From the IMG/VR virus record IMGVR_UViG_3300030090_001884, positions 1 through 26,234 of that record: a DNA stretch of 26,234 nt. One strand, 5' to 3'. The notes below the pieces were generated by a model. That model was not told the origin of the DNA, did not search any database, and saw nothing but the letters and a program-made list of their open reading frames with translations. A program made the translations under genes and the position numbers. The stretch is from a virus. Shown in pieces: positions 19,777 through 26,234 of this stretch; position 1 is the stretch's first letter; each line of letters opens with the position of its first letter.

Positions 19777-20339
19777 TGGCACGTACCACCTTTATTACAC
19801 CAGAAGCTGTTACCCTCGAAGGGTTCCAAGCTGTACTCCAACCAACCAAGTTTGGTTATGCATTGTCTGCCATCTTTGATGAAGACATGGTCAGCAAACT
19901 TGAAGACGATAGAACAGAGACACTGAAGTGGGCTCAGTCAAAACTCAAGAACCCAAAGCGGTCAGTTCTCAAGCCCGAACCTTGGGAAGAGGTTGCTAAA
20001 AACAAGTACAAAGCTAAGTTCTCATGGAATGAAGAGAACAGGCCACCAGTTGTAGATACGGAAGGCACACCAATCACTGATGAACGTACACCTTTGTACA
20101 GTGGTAGTAAGGTGAAGCTTGCGTTCTTCCAAAAACCTTATATTCTTAAGGATCAATCAACCTACGGTACTTCACTTAAACTGCTAGGTATCCAGGTTGT
20201 TGTTGCTAATGGATCTGCTGGTGTTGATGCTGGTGATCTCAATGTAGATGATGTTGCGGAAATGTTTGGTAAGACAGATGGATTTAAGGTTGGTGATCCA
20301 AATGTTCAACCACACGATGATGATGCGGATGATTTCTGA
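19776..20339 (+). CDS. Single-stranded DNA-binding protein (T7 gp2.5-like)
   Basis: 187 aa from ATG 19776 (MARTTFITPEAVTLEGFQAV). An OB-fold-like core (FGYALSAIFDEDM, YKAKFSWNEENRPP, VKLAFFQKPYIL, TSLKLLGIQVVVANGS) is followed by a linker and a very acidic tail ending HDDDADDF. The acidic tail with C-terminal Phe is the hallmark of T7 gp2.5, which uses it to bind the polymerase and helicase. It coats single-stranded DNA and coordinates the replisome. The ATG overlaps the RNAP stop; an in-frame TTG two codons upstream is unlikely to be the start. Confidence 0.9.
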   Translation: MARTTFITPEAVTLEGFQAVLQPTKFGYALSAIFDEDMVSKLEDDRTETLKWAQSKLKNPKRSVLKPEPWEEVAKNKYKAKFSWNEENRPPVVDTEGTPITDERTPLYSGSKVKLAFFQKPYILKDQSTYGTSLKLLGIQVVVANGSAGVDAGDLNVDDVAEMFGKTDGFKVGDPNVQPHDDDADDF

Positions 20340-20695
20340 TGGGGTTTCGCTCGGGTTTAGAGGAGAAGGTAGCTGGCCTTCTTCTCGATCTCGGTGTCAC
20401 CTATGAATACGAAAGCACAAAGATACCTTATGTAATTAGACATAACTACACACCAGATTTCATTCTTCCGAATGGTATCTGGCTTGAATGTAAAGGATAT
20501 TGGGATGCTGCTGATCGGCGTAAGGTCAAGGCTGTAAAAGAACAGAACCCTGAGATCGATTTACGCATGGTCTTTCAGGCACCGTTTAACACTATCAGTA
20601 AAAAATCAAAGACAACATATGCGCAGTATTGCGAAAAGTTAGGGATACCATGGACTTCATATGCCAACATCCCACTTAAATGGCTCACAGAGTGA
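20339..20695 (+). CDS. Endonuclease I, Holliday-junction resolvase (T7 gp3-like)
   Basis: 118 aa. SGLEEKVAGLLLDLG, YTPDFILPNGIWLECKGYW and EQNPEIDLRMVF align with T7 gp3. The active-site set is present: E8, D40, E50 and K52 (T7 E20, D55, E65, K67). In T7 it resolves branched DNA and breaks down the host chromosome to supply nucleotides. T7 gp3 has 149 aa; this protein lacks part of the N-terminal swapped segment. The start overlaps the SSB stop by one base, and the end overlaps primase-helicase by 35 bases. Confidence 0.93.
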   Translation: MGFRSGLEEKVAGLLLDLGVTYEYESTKIPYVIRHNYTPDFILPNGIWLECKGYWDAADRRKVKAVKEQNPEIDLRMVFQAPFNTISKKSKTTYAQYCEKLGIPWTSYANIPLKWLTE

Positions 20696-22256
20696 GTTCG
20701 TAAGACACGAACCTTGTACTGAATGTGGTTCGTCTGATGGCAATAGTTTGTATTCAGACGGCCACACTTTTTGTTTTGTATGTCACACCTGGAAAGGTGG
20801 AGACGGCAATGTTCACAATCACAAATCCACTAATGCAAGAAAAAATCAAATGGAGGCCAGAGGAGTACCCAGACGACTTTCTCGAAGAGGAATTAGCGAG
20901 AGAGTCTGCGAGGAATATGGCATCACCACTGACGGAGAACTCCTATGCTTCCATTATCGAGATAGCACTGGACATCTTATCGGAATAAAAACTAAATCCA
21001 AAGACAAACAATTTCGATATGAAGGAGAATCGGATGGCCGGTTCTTCGGTCAACACCTATTCCGACATGCAGGCAAGAGAGTTGTCATTACGGAGGGTGA
21101 GATTGATGCTGCTACGTGTAGAGAGGCGCTCCCAACGTGGGAGATGGTATCCCTGCCATATGGCGCGGCGTCAGCAAAGAAATCAATTCAGAAAAATTAT
21201 GAATGGTTGGAGAACTGGGACGAAATATGCCTGTTCTTCGACAATGACGATGCAGGCCGTCAGGCAACGCAGGAGGCCGCTGCAGTGCTGCCACCTGGCA
21301 AGGTCACGATCGCTGACCTCAAGGGCTATAAGGACGCCTCTGAGGCGGCACAAGACAGCAATCTTGAGGCGATTCGAGAGGCTATTTGGAATGCTAAGCC
21401 GTACAGACCTGACGGGATTGTCGATGGAAAGTCTTTACTTTCACTTGTAATTGAACCACAACAAGATTACATCCATGAATATCCCTACAGTGGATTACAA
21501 GAGAAGCTACACGGGATCAGGCGAGGAGAACTTGTCACGATTACTAGTGGCTCTGGTCAAGGAAAGTCCTCAGTCTGCCGTGAACTTGCAACTTACCTCC
21601 TCTCTAAAGGGGAGCGGGTTGGGTACGTGGCACTTGAGGAGTCAAACAGAAGAACAGCACTAGGGCTTATGTCCTCTGCTTGCGGTAAACAATTTCACAT
21701 AGGTAACCATGAACGATCTGATCTCACCGAAGCGTATCAAAACACTCTTGCTAACTGGAATCTCTATCTTTTCGATGGCTTTGGTAGCTTCGATCCTGAC
21801 AACATACTCAGCAAGATTAGATACCTTGCTGCTGGACTCGACTGCAGGGTTGTATTTCTAGATCACCTATCCATTCTGCTTAGTGGTCTCGATGGAGACG
21901 AACGTAAGATGATTGACACAACAATGACAAAACTAAGGTCATTGTGTGAAGAGACAGGAATTGCGATGTTCCTTGTTTCTCATCTCCGTAGACCACAAGG
22001 AGATAAAGGACACGAAGATGGAGCAAAAGTATCACTTGGACAGCTGCGAGGAAGCCACTCAATTAGTCAGATTTCTGACGCAGTTATTGGACTCGAAAGA
22101 GATCAGCAGAGTGGACCTGAACACGCTGATACAACAGTGCGAATCCTTAAGAATCGCTATTCAGGCGAAACTGGCATCGCATGTGTACTGAATTACGACA
22201 AAGAAAAGTGCAAGTTCAATGAAACTAAAACCTTCGATGCAACAGCAGATTTTTGA
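20661..22256 (+). CDS. DNA primase-helicase (T7 gp4-like)
   Basis: 531 aa. A zinc-binding domain with C19, C22, C38 and C41 (CTECGSSDGNS, HTFCFVC) at the N-terminus; TOPRIM primase core with ITEGEIDA near residue 144 and FFDNDDAGRQA; linker; then a RecA-type hexameric helicase with Walker A TSGSGQGKSS near residue 296, Walker B VVFLDHLSIL and motif H4-like QLRGSHSISQISD. It unwinds the fork and makes primers. T7 gp4 has 566 aa. The start lies 35 bases inside the endonuclease gene in another frame; no later start keeps the zinc domain. Confidence 0.96.
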   Translation: MPTSHLNGSQSEFVRHEPCTECGSSDGNSLYSDGHTFCFVCHTWKGGDGNVHNHKSTNARKNQMEARGVPRRLSRRGISERVCEEYGITTDGELLCFHYRDSTGHLIGIKTKSKDKQFRYEGESDGRFFGQHLFRHAGKRVVITEGEIDAATCREALPTWEMVSLPYGAASAKKSIQKNYEWLENWDEICLFFDNDDAGRQATQEAAAVLPPGKVTIADLKGYKDASEAAQDSNLEAIREAIWNAKPYRPDGIVDGKSLLSLVIEPQQDYIHEYPYSGLQEKLHGIRRGELVTITSGSGQGKSSVCRELATYLLSKGERVGYVALEESNRRTALGLMSSACGKQFHIGNHERSDLTEAYQNTLANWNLYLFDGFGSFDPDNILSKIRYLAAGLDCRVVFLDHLSILLSGLDGDERKMIDTTMTKLRSLCEETGIAMFLVSHLRRPQGDKGHEDGAKVSLGQLRGSHSISQISDAVIGLERDQQSGPEHADTTVRILKNRYSGETGIACVLNYDKEKCKFNETKTFDATADF

Positions 22257-22440
22257 ATCACCGCATCAACAAGCAATTCTTTGGAATCCTGGCGGTTTGA
22301 TTACTAATGCAGAACAAGAAAAACTAAAGAAACCAAATCCACCTACCGCTGAAATGGTAGAGAAAGCACAATTTATCGATAAAACTTACATCTGGAAACA
22401 TGCTGGTGTTCGACCTAGAGACGAACGGTCTCCTGAATGA
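22219..22440 (+). CDS. Small protein between primase-helicase and DNA polymerase (73 aa)
   Basis: MKLKPSMQQQIFESPHQQAI leads a 73-residue protein with a Pro/Lys-rich middle (KLKKPNPPTAEMVEKAQFID) and a basic tail. It fills the 143-base gap between two well-defined genes and overlaps both (38 and 41 bases) in other frames. ATG 22237 (MQQQIFESPHQ) would shorten the upstream overlap and is equally plausible. No motif recognised; T7-like phages carry various small proteins here. Confidence 0.5.
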   Translation: MKLKPSMQQQIFESPHQQAILWNPGGLITNAEQEKLKKPNPPTAEMVEKAQFIDKTYIWKHAGVRPRDERSPE

Positions 22441-22915
22441 TGTTACCTGCATCCACTGTCTTGTTATCTACGATAGTGAGACTGACCAAACAATGGTTTA
22501 CAACGACGAAGGTTCTGAAGAACCCATCGTTCGTGGGATTCAAAACCTTGAGACTGCGGACGTCATTGTCGGACATAACGTCATCGGCTATGACATCCCA
22601 GTTATCAAAAAAATCCATCCTTGGTTTTCGCCTAGCGCCTTGGTCATTGACACCTTACTTTTGTCGCGGTTATATCACCCGAACATGATGGCAATCGATA
22701 AAAGGAGAAACATCAAGCACATGCCTGGTCAACTCTATTCAAGACACAGCCTTGAAGCGTGGGGTTACAGGCTTGGTGAATACAAAGGAGAGTTCGGTAA
22801 AACAACTGACTGGAAAGAATGGTCAGAAGAAATGCAGGACTACTGCAAACAAGACGTCAACGTTACTAAACAATTATGCGACCACTTCCACCCCTACCTG
22901 AGTGGGTTGCGTTAG
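22400..22915 (+). CDS. DNA polymerase I-type 3'-5' exonuclease domain (T7 gp5 N-terminus)
   Basis: 171 aa. MLVFDLETNGLL carries the ExoI acidic pair D5 and E7; ExoII is in VIVGHNVIGYDIPVI; ExoIII is YCKQDVNVTK with D near residue 149. SLEAWGYRLGEYKGEFGKT is the T7 gp5 signature. It provides proofreading. The frame stops at 22915, where T7 gp5 would continue into the polymerase part; that part follows in the -1 frame and overlaps by 40 bases. So either two polypeptides assemble, or a frameshift joins them, or one base is wrong in the sequence. The catalytic residues are intact. Confidence 0.9.
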   Translation: MLVFDLETNGLLNDVTCIHCLVIYDSETDQTMVYNDEGSEEPIVRGIQNLETADVIVGHNVIGYDIPVIKKIHPWFSPSALVIDTLLLSRLYHPNMMAIDKRRNIKHMPGQLYSRHSLEAWGYRLGEYKGEFGKTTDWKEWSEEMQDYCKQDVNVTKQLCDHFHPYLSGLR

Positions 22916-24198
22916 AGCACAAGGTTGCTCAGATACTTACAGAACAAGAACAACATGGATGGTATTTCGATGAGCGATCTGCATGGAAACTTGCATCGTC
23001 TCTCACACAAGAACTTCAAGATCTTGAAAAAATACTTCGGCAACGCCACCCTGACGTCGCAGGAGATAGATTCACTCCAAAGCGAAATAACAAAACTAGC
23101 GGCTACATCAAAAGCACAGGACACACAGAATCCCACGAACATTGTGGTGAATTACTAGACATTGAAGAATGTTCCTTCACACGCCTCAAAGAACTAAACC
23201 CAACATCACGGGATCATATTTCATGGATATTGCAGCAATACTATGGCTGGAAGCCGACGAAGTTGACAGCTACTGGGAAGCCTATCGTAGACGAAGTTAT
23301 TCTGACCGAGATTGGATCAGAAATTTCTATGATGTTTGCGAGATGCTTGACGGTAACGAAAATGCTTGGGATGCTCTCGAACGGCGTGAACGCATGGCTG
23401 AAGCTAGTTACGAGACATAATCGCATACATCACCATTGTTCTATAGCAACATCCACACATCGAGCAGCACACAGACGTCCAAATTTGTCTCAAACCCCGA
23501 GTGAAAATGAATTTAGAAAGTTATTCCAAGCATCCCCTGGTCAAGTTATGGTGGGTGCCGATCTTAGTTCTGTCGAGCTTAGGATGCTCGCCCACTACCT
23601 CGGAAAGCATAGTTCCGAGTTTGGAGATACCCTCCTCAATGGAGACATCCATCAAGTCAACGCTGACCGAGTTGGAGTCAGTAGAAGAGCAATTAAAACA
23701 ATTACCTACGCCTGGTGCTACGGTGCTGGAGATGAAAAAATAGGTCATAGTTTTGACCCACAACTATCATCAGCCAAAGCTAAAAAGAAAGGTAAGGAAA
23801 TCAGAGAAGCATTTGTGAAAGCAATTCCAGGTATGCCACAACTGCTAGCTGAACTTTCTACGGCTGTTGCACGCGGATACGTGAGAGCAATCGACGGTAG
23901 AAAAATTATCCTGGAAAGTCGGCATAAGGCCTTAAATTACCTTTTGCAGTCATCTGCCGGTGTGATTTCACGTCGGTGGATGCTAATTAACCAAGAGACA
24001 ATTAAAGAAACTAATCTTTGTTGTTCTCAACTAGCCTACATTCATGACGAATTACAATTCGAGTGCGAGCCAAAACACTCAAAAGATTTGGCAACATCCC
24101 TGGTATATAGCGCAGCAGCGGCTGGCGAATACTACAACATGCGAATCCCCATCGCAGCAGAAGCGAAAATCGGAAACAACTGGGCGGAGGTTCATTGA
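22876..24198 (+). CDS. DNA polymerase family A, polymerase domain (T7 gp5 C-terminus)
   Basis: 440 aa, beginning MRPLPPLPEWVALEHKVAQI. It aligns with T7 gp5 from the region after the exonuclease: PTSRDHISWILQQYYGW, motif A GADLSSVELRMLAHYLG (catalytic Asp about 228), motif B RRAIKTITYAWCYGAGDEKIG with Lys and Tyr at the T7 K522/Y526 positions, and motif C YIHDELQF (Asp about 391). The Tyr in motif B is the residue that weakens dideoxynucleotide discrimination in T7. The stretch equivalent to the thioredoxin-binding loop seems shorter than in T7. The start is an ATG inside the exonuclease gene; translation would be coupled or frameshifted. Confidence 0.92.
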   Translation: MRPLPPLPEWVALEHKVAQILTEQEQHGWYFDERSAWKLASSLTQELQDLEKILRQRHPDVAGDRFTPKRNNKTSGYIKSTGHTESHEHCGELLDIEECSFTRLKELNPTSRDHISWILQQYYGWKPTKLTATGKPIVDEVILTEIGSEISMMFARCLTVTKMLGMLSNGVNAWLKLVTRHNRIHHHCSIATSTHRAAHRRPNLSQTPSENEFRKLFQASPGQVMVGADLSSVELRMLAHYLGKHSSEFGDTLLNGDIHQVNADRVGVSRRAIKTITYAWCYGAGDEKIGHSFDPQLSSAKAKKKGKEIREAFVKAIPGMPQLLAELSTAVARGYVRAIDGRKIILESRHKALNYLLQSSAGVISRRWMLINQETIKETNLCCSQLAYIHDELQFECEPKHSKDLATSLVYSAAAAGEYYNMRIPIAAEAKIGNNWAEVH

Positions 24199-24957
24199 AT
24201 GAAGTTATTGGTAGACGCAGACTTCATTGTCTATAAGTCTTGCGCTGCCGCTGAAACAGAAATTGACTGGGGTGATGATGTCATCCTGGTAACCAGTAAA
24301 TTTAGCGATGCGTACAAAAATGTTCAGAAAGAACTAAATAGAATCAAGAACCAGTTCATGTGGGATGTACCCGAACTGATGTTATTTTTTAGTGACTCTA
24401 AAAATTTCAGGAAGAAAATTTACCCCGATTACAAGGGACATCGAAACAGAAAAAAGCCCTGTGGGTATAGACGAGTCATTGAAAACCTCAAAGACGAATA
24501 CGACGTTGTTAGGCTTCCAGAACTAGAAGCAGATGATGCTATGGGTATTTATGCAACAGCTAACCCTGGCAACATTATTGTTAGTCCTGATAAAGACATG
24601 CGTCAGATTCCTGGACGTTTGTACAACTTAGATGAAACGTTCACAATCACGCCTCAAGATGGTGCAAGATGGCATCTTATTCAAACGCTAGCTGGTGACC
24701 AAACAGATGGTTACAGTGGTGTCCCTGGGATAGGTGTTAAAAAGGCTGAAGCATTGTTTGAAGACAAGGGCTACAGCTGGGAAACTGTCGTTGAAGCATT
24801 TAAAAACAAGGATCTTACAGAAGAGGATGCCTTATTGAATGCAAGGCTTGCTCGAATCCTTACTAATACTGATTATGACATTCCCAATAAACGAATCATC
24901 CCTTGGACCCCCACCTCCAGTGGTCGAATTGACACTGGAACAGCAATTCAAGCTTAG
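24199..24957 (+). CDS. 5'-3' exonuclease (T7 gp6-like, FEN family)
   Basis: 252 aa starting MKLLVDADFIVYKSC, with the acidic D6/D8 pair. FFSDSKNFRKKIYPDYKGHR, LPELEADDAMGIYA, IIVSPDKDMRQIPG and the helix-three-turn-helix GDQTDGYSGVPGIGVKKAEAL are typical of the FEN-like flap nuclease family. It removes RNA primers, degrades host DNA and processes ends. It begins right after the polymerase stop (TGA ATG). T7 gp6 has ~300 aa. Confidence 0.93.
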   Translation: MKLLVDADFIVYKSCAAAETEIDWGDDVILVTSKFSDAYKNVQKELNRIKNQFMWDVPELMLFFSDSKNFRKKIYPDYKGHRNRKKPCGYRRVIENLKDEYDVVRLPELEADDAMGIYATANPGNIIVSPDKDMRQIPGRLYNLDETFTITPQDGARWHLIQTLAGDQTDGYSGVPGIGVKKAEALFEDKGYSWETVVEAFKNKDLTEEDALLNARLARILTNTDYDIPNKRIIPWTPTSSGRIDTGTAIQA

Positions 24958-25144
24958 AAAAATTGATGATTACCTAGCTATGGCTAGTAAAGAGGACATC
25001 GTTACTGTCTTTGTTGCCTTACAAAGGCAGAACTTTGCTCTTGCAAATACTGTTACTAACTTAGTCAAAAAATGGCCGATTCACCCACTCACTACACTAG
25101 AGGAGACATTGAAGTCTGGGACTTCATCAGAGACCAAGGATTAA
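24875..25144 (+). CDS. Small conserved protein of unknown function (about 89 aa)
   Basis: The conserved-looking part is VELTLEQQFKLRKIDDYLAM, then SKEDIVTVFVALQRQNFALA and NTVTNLVKKWPIHPLTTLEE; the pattern recalls a small helical cyanophage protein without known function. The start is uncertain: ATG 24875 (MTFPINESSLG) gives 89 aa and overlaps the exonuclease by 83 bases; GTG 24920 gives 74 aa and overlaps by 38. The 3' end overlaps the DUF3310 gene by 73 bases in another frame. Confidence 0.55.
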   Translation: MTFPINESSLGPPPPVVELTLEQQFKLRKIDDYLAMASKEDIVTVFVALQRQNFALANTVTNLVKKWPIHPLTTLEETLKSGTSSETKD

Positions 25145-25368
25145 ATTACTTTAGAGGCAATGCTATTAAATATATTTGCCGAGCCGGTTTCAAAAGTCCT
25201 CACACAGAGGTTGAGGACATTAAAAAAGCTATCCACTACCTTGAAAATGAATTACAATACTCACTTGCAGAAAGAAAGTTTGAGCGATCAGGCAATGCAA
25301 TTCCGCTCAGCATATGGGATGAAGAATGGGATAAAAAATCGGACTATGCAACGGGATTTGATCGTTGA
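25072..25368 (+). CDS. DUF3310-family protein
   Basis: 98 aa. SPTHYTRGDIEVWDFIRDQG and FRGNAIKYICRAGFK with HTEVEDIKKAIHYLENEL match the DUF3310 pattern (S..HY, iE..D, GN.iKY..R...K, ED..KA..YL). The family is common in phages, sometimes called a nucleotide kinase-like protein without firm proof. It lies between exonuclease and MazG-like genes, so a role in nucleotide supply is likely. Confidence 0.85.
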   Translation: MADSPTHYTRGDIEVWDFIRDQGLNYFRGNAIKYICRAGFKSPHTEVEDIKKAIHYLENELQYSLAERKFERSGNAIPLSIWDEEWDKKSDYATGFDR

Positions 25369-25624
25369 AGAGTTCCAGGAGTTTGTTCATTCCATGCGAG
25401 AAGGGTATGAACAAGAATTAAAAGAACTTGCAGATCTTGTTTATGTTTGTTTTCAATATGCAGAAAATATGGAATGGGATCTGGAAACAGCATTAGATCG
25501 TGTTCATAAATCCAACATGTCCAAGCTTGGTTTGGACGGTAAACCAATTCGCCGTAACGACGGCAAGGTTCTTAAAGGACCAAACTATAAACCACCTGTA
25601 CTAACCGATCTTGTCAATGCCTGA
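25295..25624 (+). CDS. MazG-like nucleotide pyrophosphohydrolase
   Basis: 109 aa from ATG 25295 (MQFRSAYGMKNGIKNRTMQR); a longer open frame upstream is a shadow of the DUF3310 gene. LIVEEFQEFVHSM with ELKELADLVYVCFQYAEN gives the EExxE and ExxD metal-binding helices of MazG, and VHKSNMSKLGLDGKPIRRND with DGKVLKGPNYKPP is the typical C-terminal tail. MazG hydrolyses nucleoside triphosphates to monophosphates or related signals; cyanophages often carry it. It overlaps DUF3310 by 74 bases and ribonucleotide reductase by 8. Confidence 0.85.
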   Translation: MQFRSAYGMKNGIKNRTMQRDLIVEEFQEFVHSMREGYEQELKELADLVYVCFQYAENMEWDLETALDRVHKSNMSKLGLDGKPIRRNDGKVLKGPNYKPPVLTDLVNA

Positions 25625-26234
25625 ACTTATCTCTAGAACTGGCCGGGTTCAAACCTGGATGGACGACCCAGAAGGACGTCTCCCCGTGTCGTGCACGGTA
25701 TTTGTTGTTGAAAATGAAATGGAGGGACCAAATGGAATCGAAGCGAGCTGGAGATTTGCTAGTCATGCTCTACGCAATGGAGCGGGATGTGCAATCCATT
25801 TATCAAGGCTTGACCCCAGAGGCTTCGAGAGAACATCAGGGGTTGTGGCGTCTGGTCCAGTATCATTTGGGCGCATCTATTCAGGCCTTAACGAAACTCT
25901 CAGGAGAGGAGGTAAGTACAAGAATGGGGCGATAGTTCTTCATCTAGACGCTTCCCATCCTGACATCGAAGAGTTTATTGAAGCTCCTCGTGACTATCTT
26001 CCATGGGTCAAACGTTGCGTCAACATCTCACCAATGTGGTGGGATAGTATGCATGACACAACAAAACAAAAACTACTCCGTGGTATTGCTGCGGGTGACA
26101 TCTGGTTAAACAAAGTAAAATACGATGACTATGGAAATCGAATTAGGGGAAATGTCTGTCTTGAAGTATATCTGCCCTCACGCGGAACGTGCTTGTTGCA
26201 ACATGTCAACCTCGGTGCCTGTGAATTCAACACA
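25617..26234 (+). CDS. Ribonucleotide reductase, class II-like, 3' end outside window
   Basis: 206 codons from ATG 25617 to the window end with no stop; reading continues beyond. MPELISRTGRVQTWMDDPEG is followed by LPVSCTVFVV (first redox Cys about residue 26), RRGGKYKNGAIVLHLDASHP, DIEEFIEAPRDY and, near residue 182, RGNVCLEVYLPSRGTC with the N-x-C-x-E radical-transfer triad, then LLQHVNLGACEFNT. It makes deoxyribonucleotides. The layout fits the adenosylcobalamin-dependent enzymes of cyanophages. The distance from the first redox Cys to the NxCxE motif (about 155) is shorter than in long class II enzymes, so this is a compact form. Confidence 0.88.
   Translation, partial: MPELISRTGRVQTWMDDPEGRLPVSCTVFVVENEMEGPNGIEASWRFASHALRNGAGCAIHLSRLDPRGFERTSGVVASGPVSFGRIYSGLNETLRRGGKYKNGAIVLHLDASHPDIEEFIEAPRDYLPWVKRCVNISPMWWDSMHDTTKQKLLRGIAAGDIWLNKVKYDDYGNRIRGNVCLEVYLPSRGTCLLQHVNLGACEFNT

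Noticed and set aside
22876-22915. Classical -1 slippery site joining the two polymerase halves
   Set aside because: No X-XXY-YYZ heptamer is present in the 40-base overlap.
25702-25935. 77-codon + strand frame
   Set aside because: It lies inside the ribonucleotide reductase gene in another frame and has no motif; the reductase frame shows clear catalytic motifs.
1-26234. Integrated prophage
   Set aside because: No host genes are seen and attP is flanked by phage genes on both sides; integration would break the sequence there.

Overview
This window reads as part of a T7-like (Autographiviridae-type) cyanophage genome, most likely a podovirus of marine Synechococcus or a close relative. The gene set and order are the basis: T7-type tail fibre, gp18/gp19-like terminase, single-subunit RNA polymerase, gp2.5-like SSB, gp3 endonuclease I, gp4 primase-helicase, family A DNA polymerase and gp6-like exonuclease, then DUF3310, MazG-like and ribonucleotide reductase genes, plus a tyrosine integrase next to half of a tRNA-Leu gene. 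All genes I can support lie on the + strand and are packed tightly, often with ATGA or TAATG overlaps.

Layout. 1-5310 holds the end of an internal virion (ejection) protein, the tail fibre with a self-cleaving S74 chaperone domain, and a conserved tail-region protein. 5328-7013 holds small membrane or secreted proteins, including a holin-like protein and two signal-peptide proteins in overlapping frames. 7014-11262 is the packaging block: small terminase, an HNH nuclease, three genes of unknown function and large terminase, closed by a strong terminator at 11318-11341. 11422-12011 has three small genes. 12012-12744 has no convincing gene but is dense in RNA-like structure. 12745-15835 is an early region of very small genes with a tRNA-Asp and an ArdA-like antirestriction candidate. 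15644-17362 is a putative lysogeny module: RHH protein, MarR-like protein, integrase and attP in tRNA-Leu. 17428-26234 is the transcription, replication and nucleotide-metabolism operon, running off the window inside ribonucleotide reductase.

How the parts work together. The polymerase at 17428 would transcribe the later genes. SSB, endonuclease I, primase-helicase, polymerase and exonuclease would copy phage DNA and degrade host DNA. MazG, DUF3310 and ribonucleotide reductase would feed nucleotides. Terminase packages the genome, and the internal protein and fibre serve entry. Terminase (a late gene) is followed directly by early genes and attP is flanked by phage genes on both sides, so this looks like an end-joined, circular or concatemeric form and not an integrated prophage.

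The most unusual signals are: (i) a recurring + strand motif, consensus NTTCCACTTAGGTAA, found at the head of nearly every apparent transcription unit; (ii) the 12.0-12.75 kb structured region, with a long hairpin, two tandem hairpins that show compensatory changes, a pseudoknot-like loop pairing and a T-arm-like hairpin; (iii) an exact 26-nt repeat shared by the terminase 3' flank and the interior of the RNA polymerase gene; (iv) a perfect 8-bp dyad ending at the GTG start of the MarR-like gene; (v) a DNA polymerase split into exonuclease and polymerase reading frames. Everything here was read by eye; no similarity search or folding program was run.
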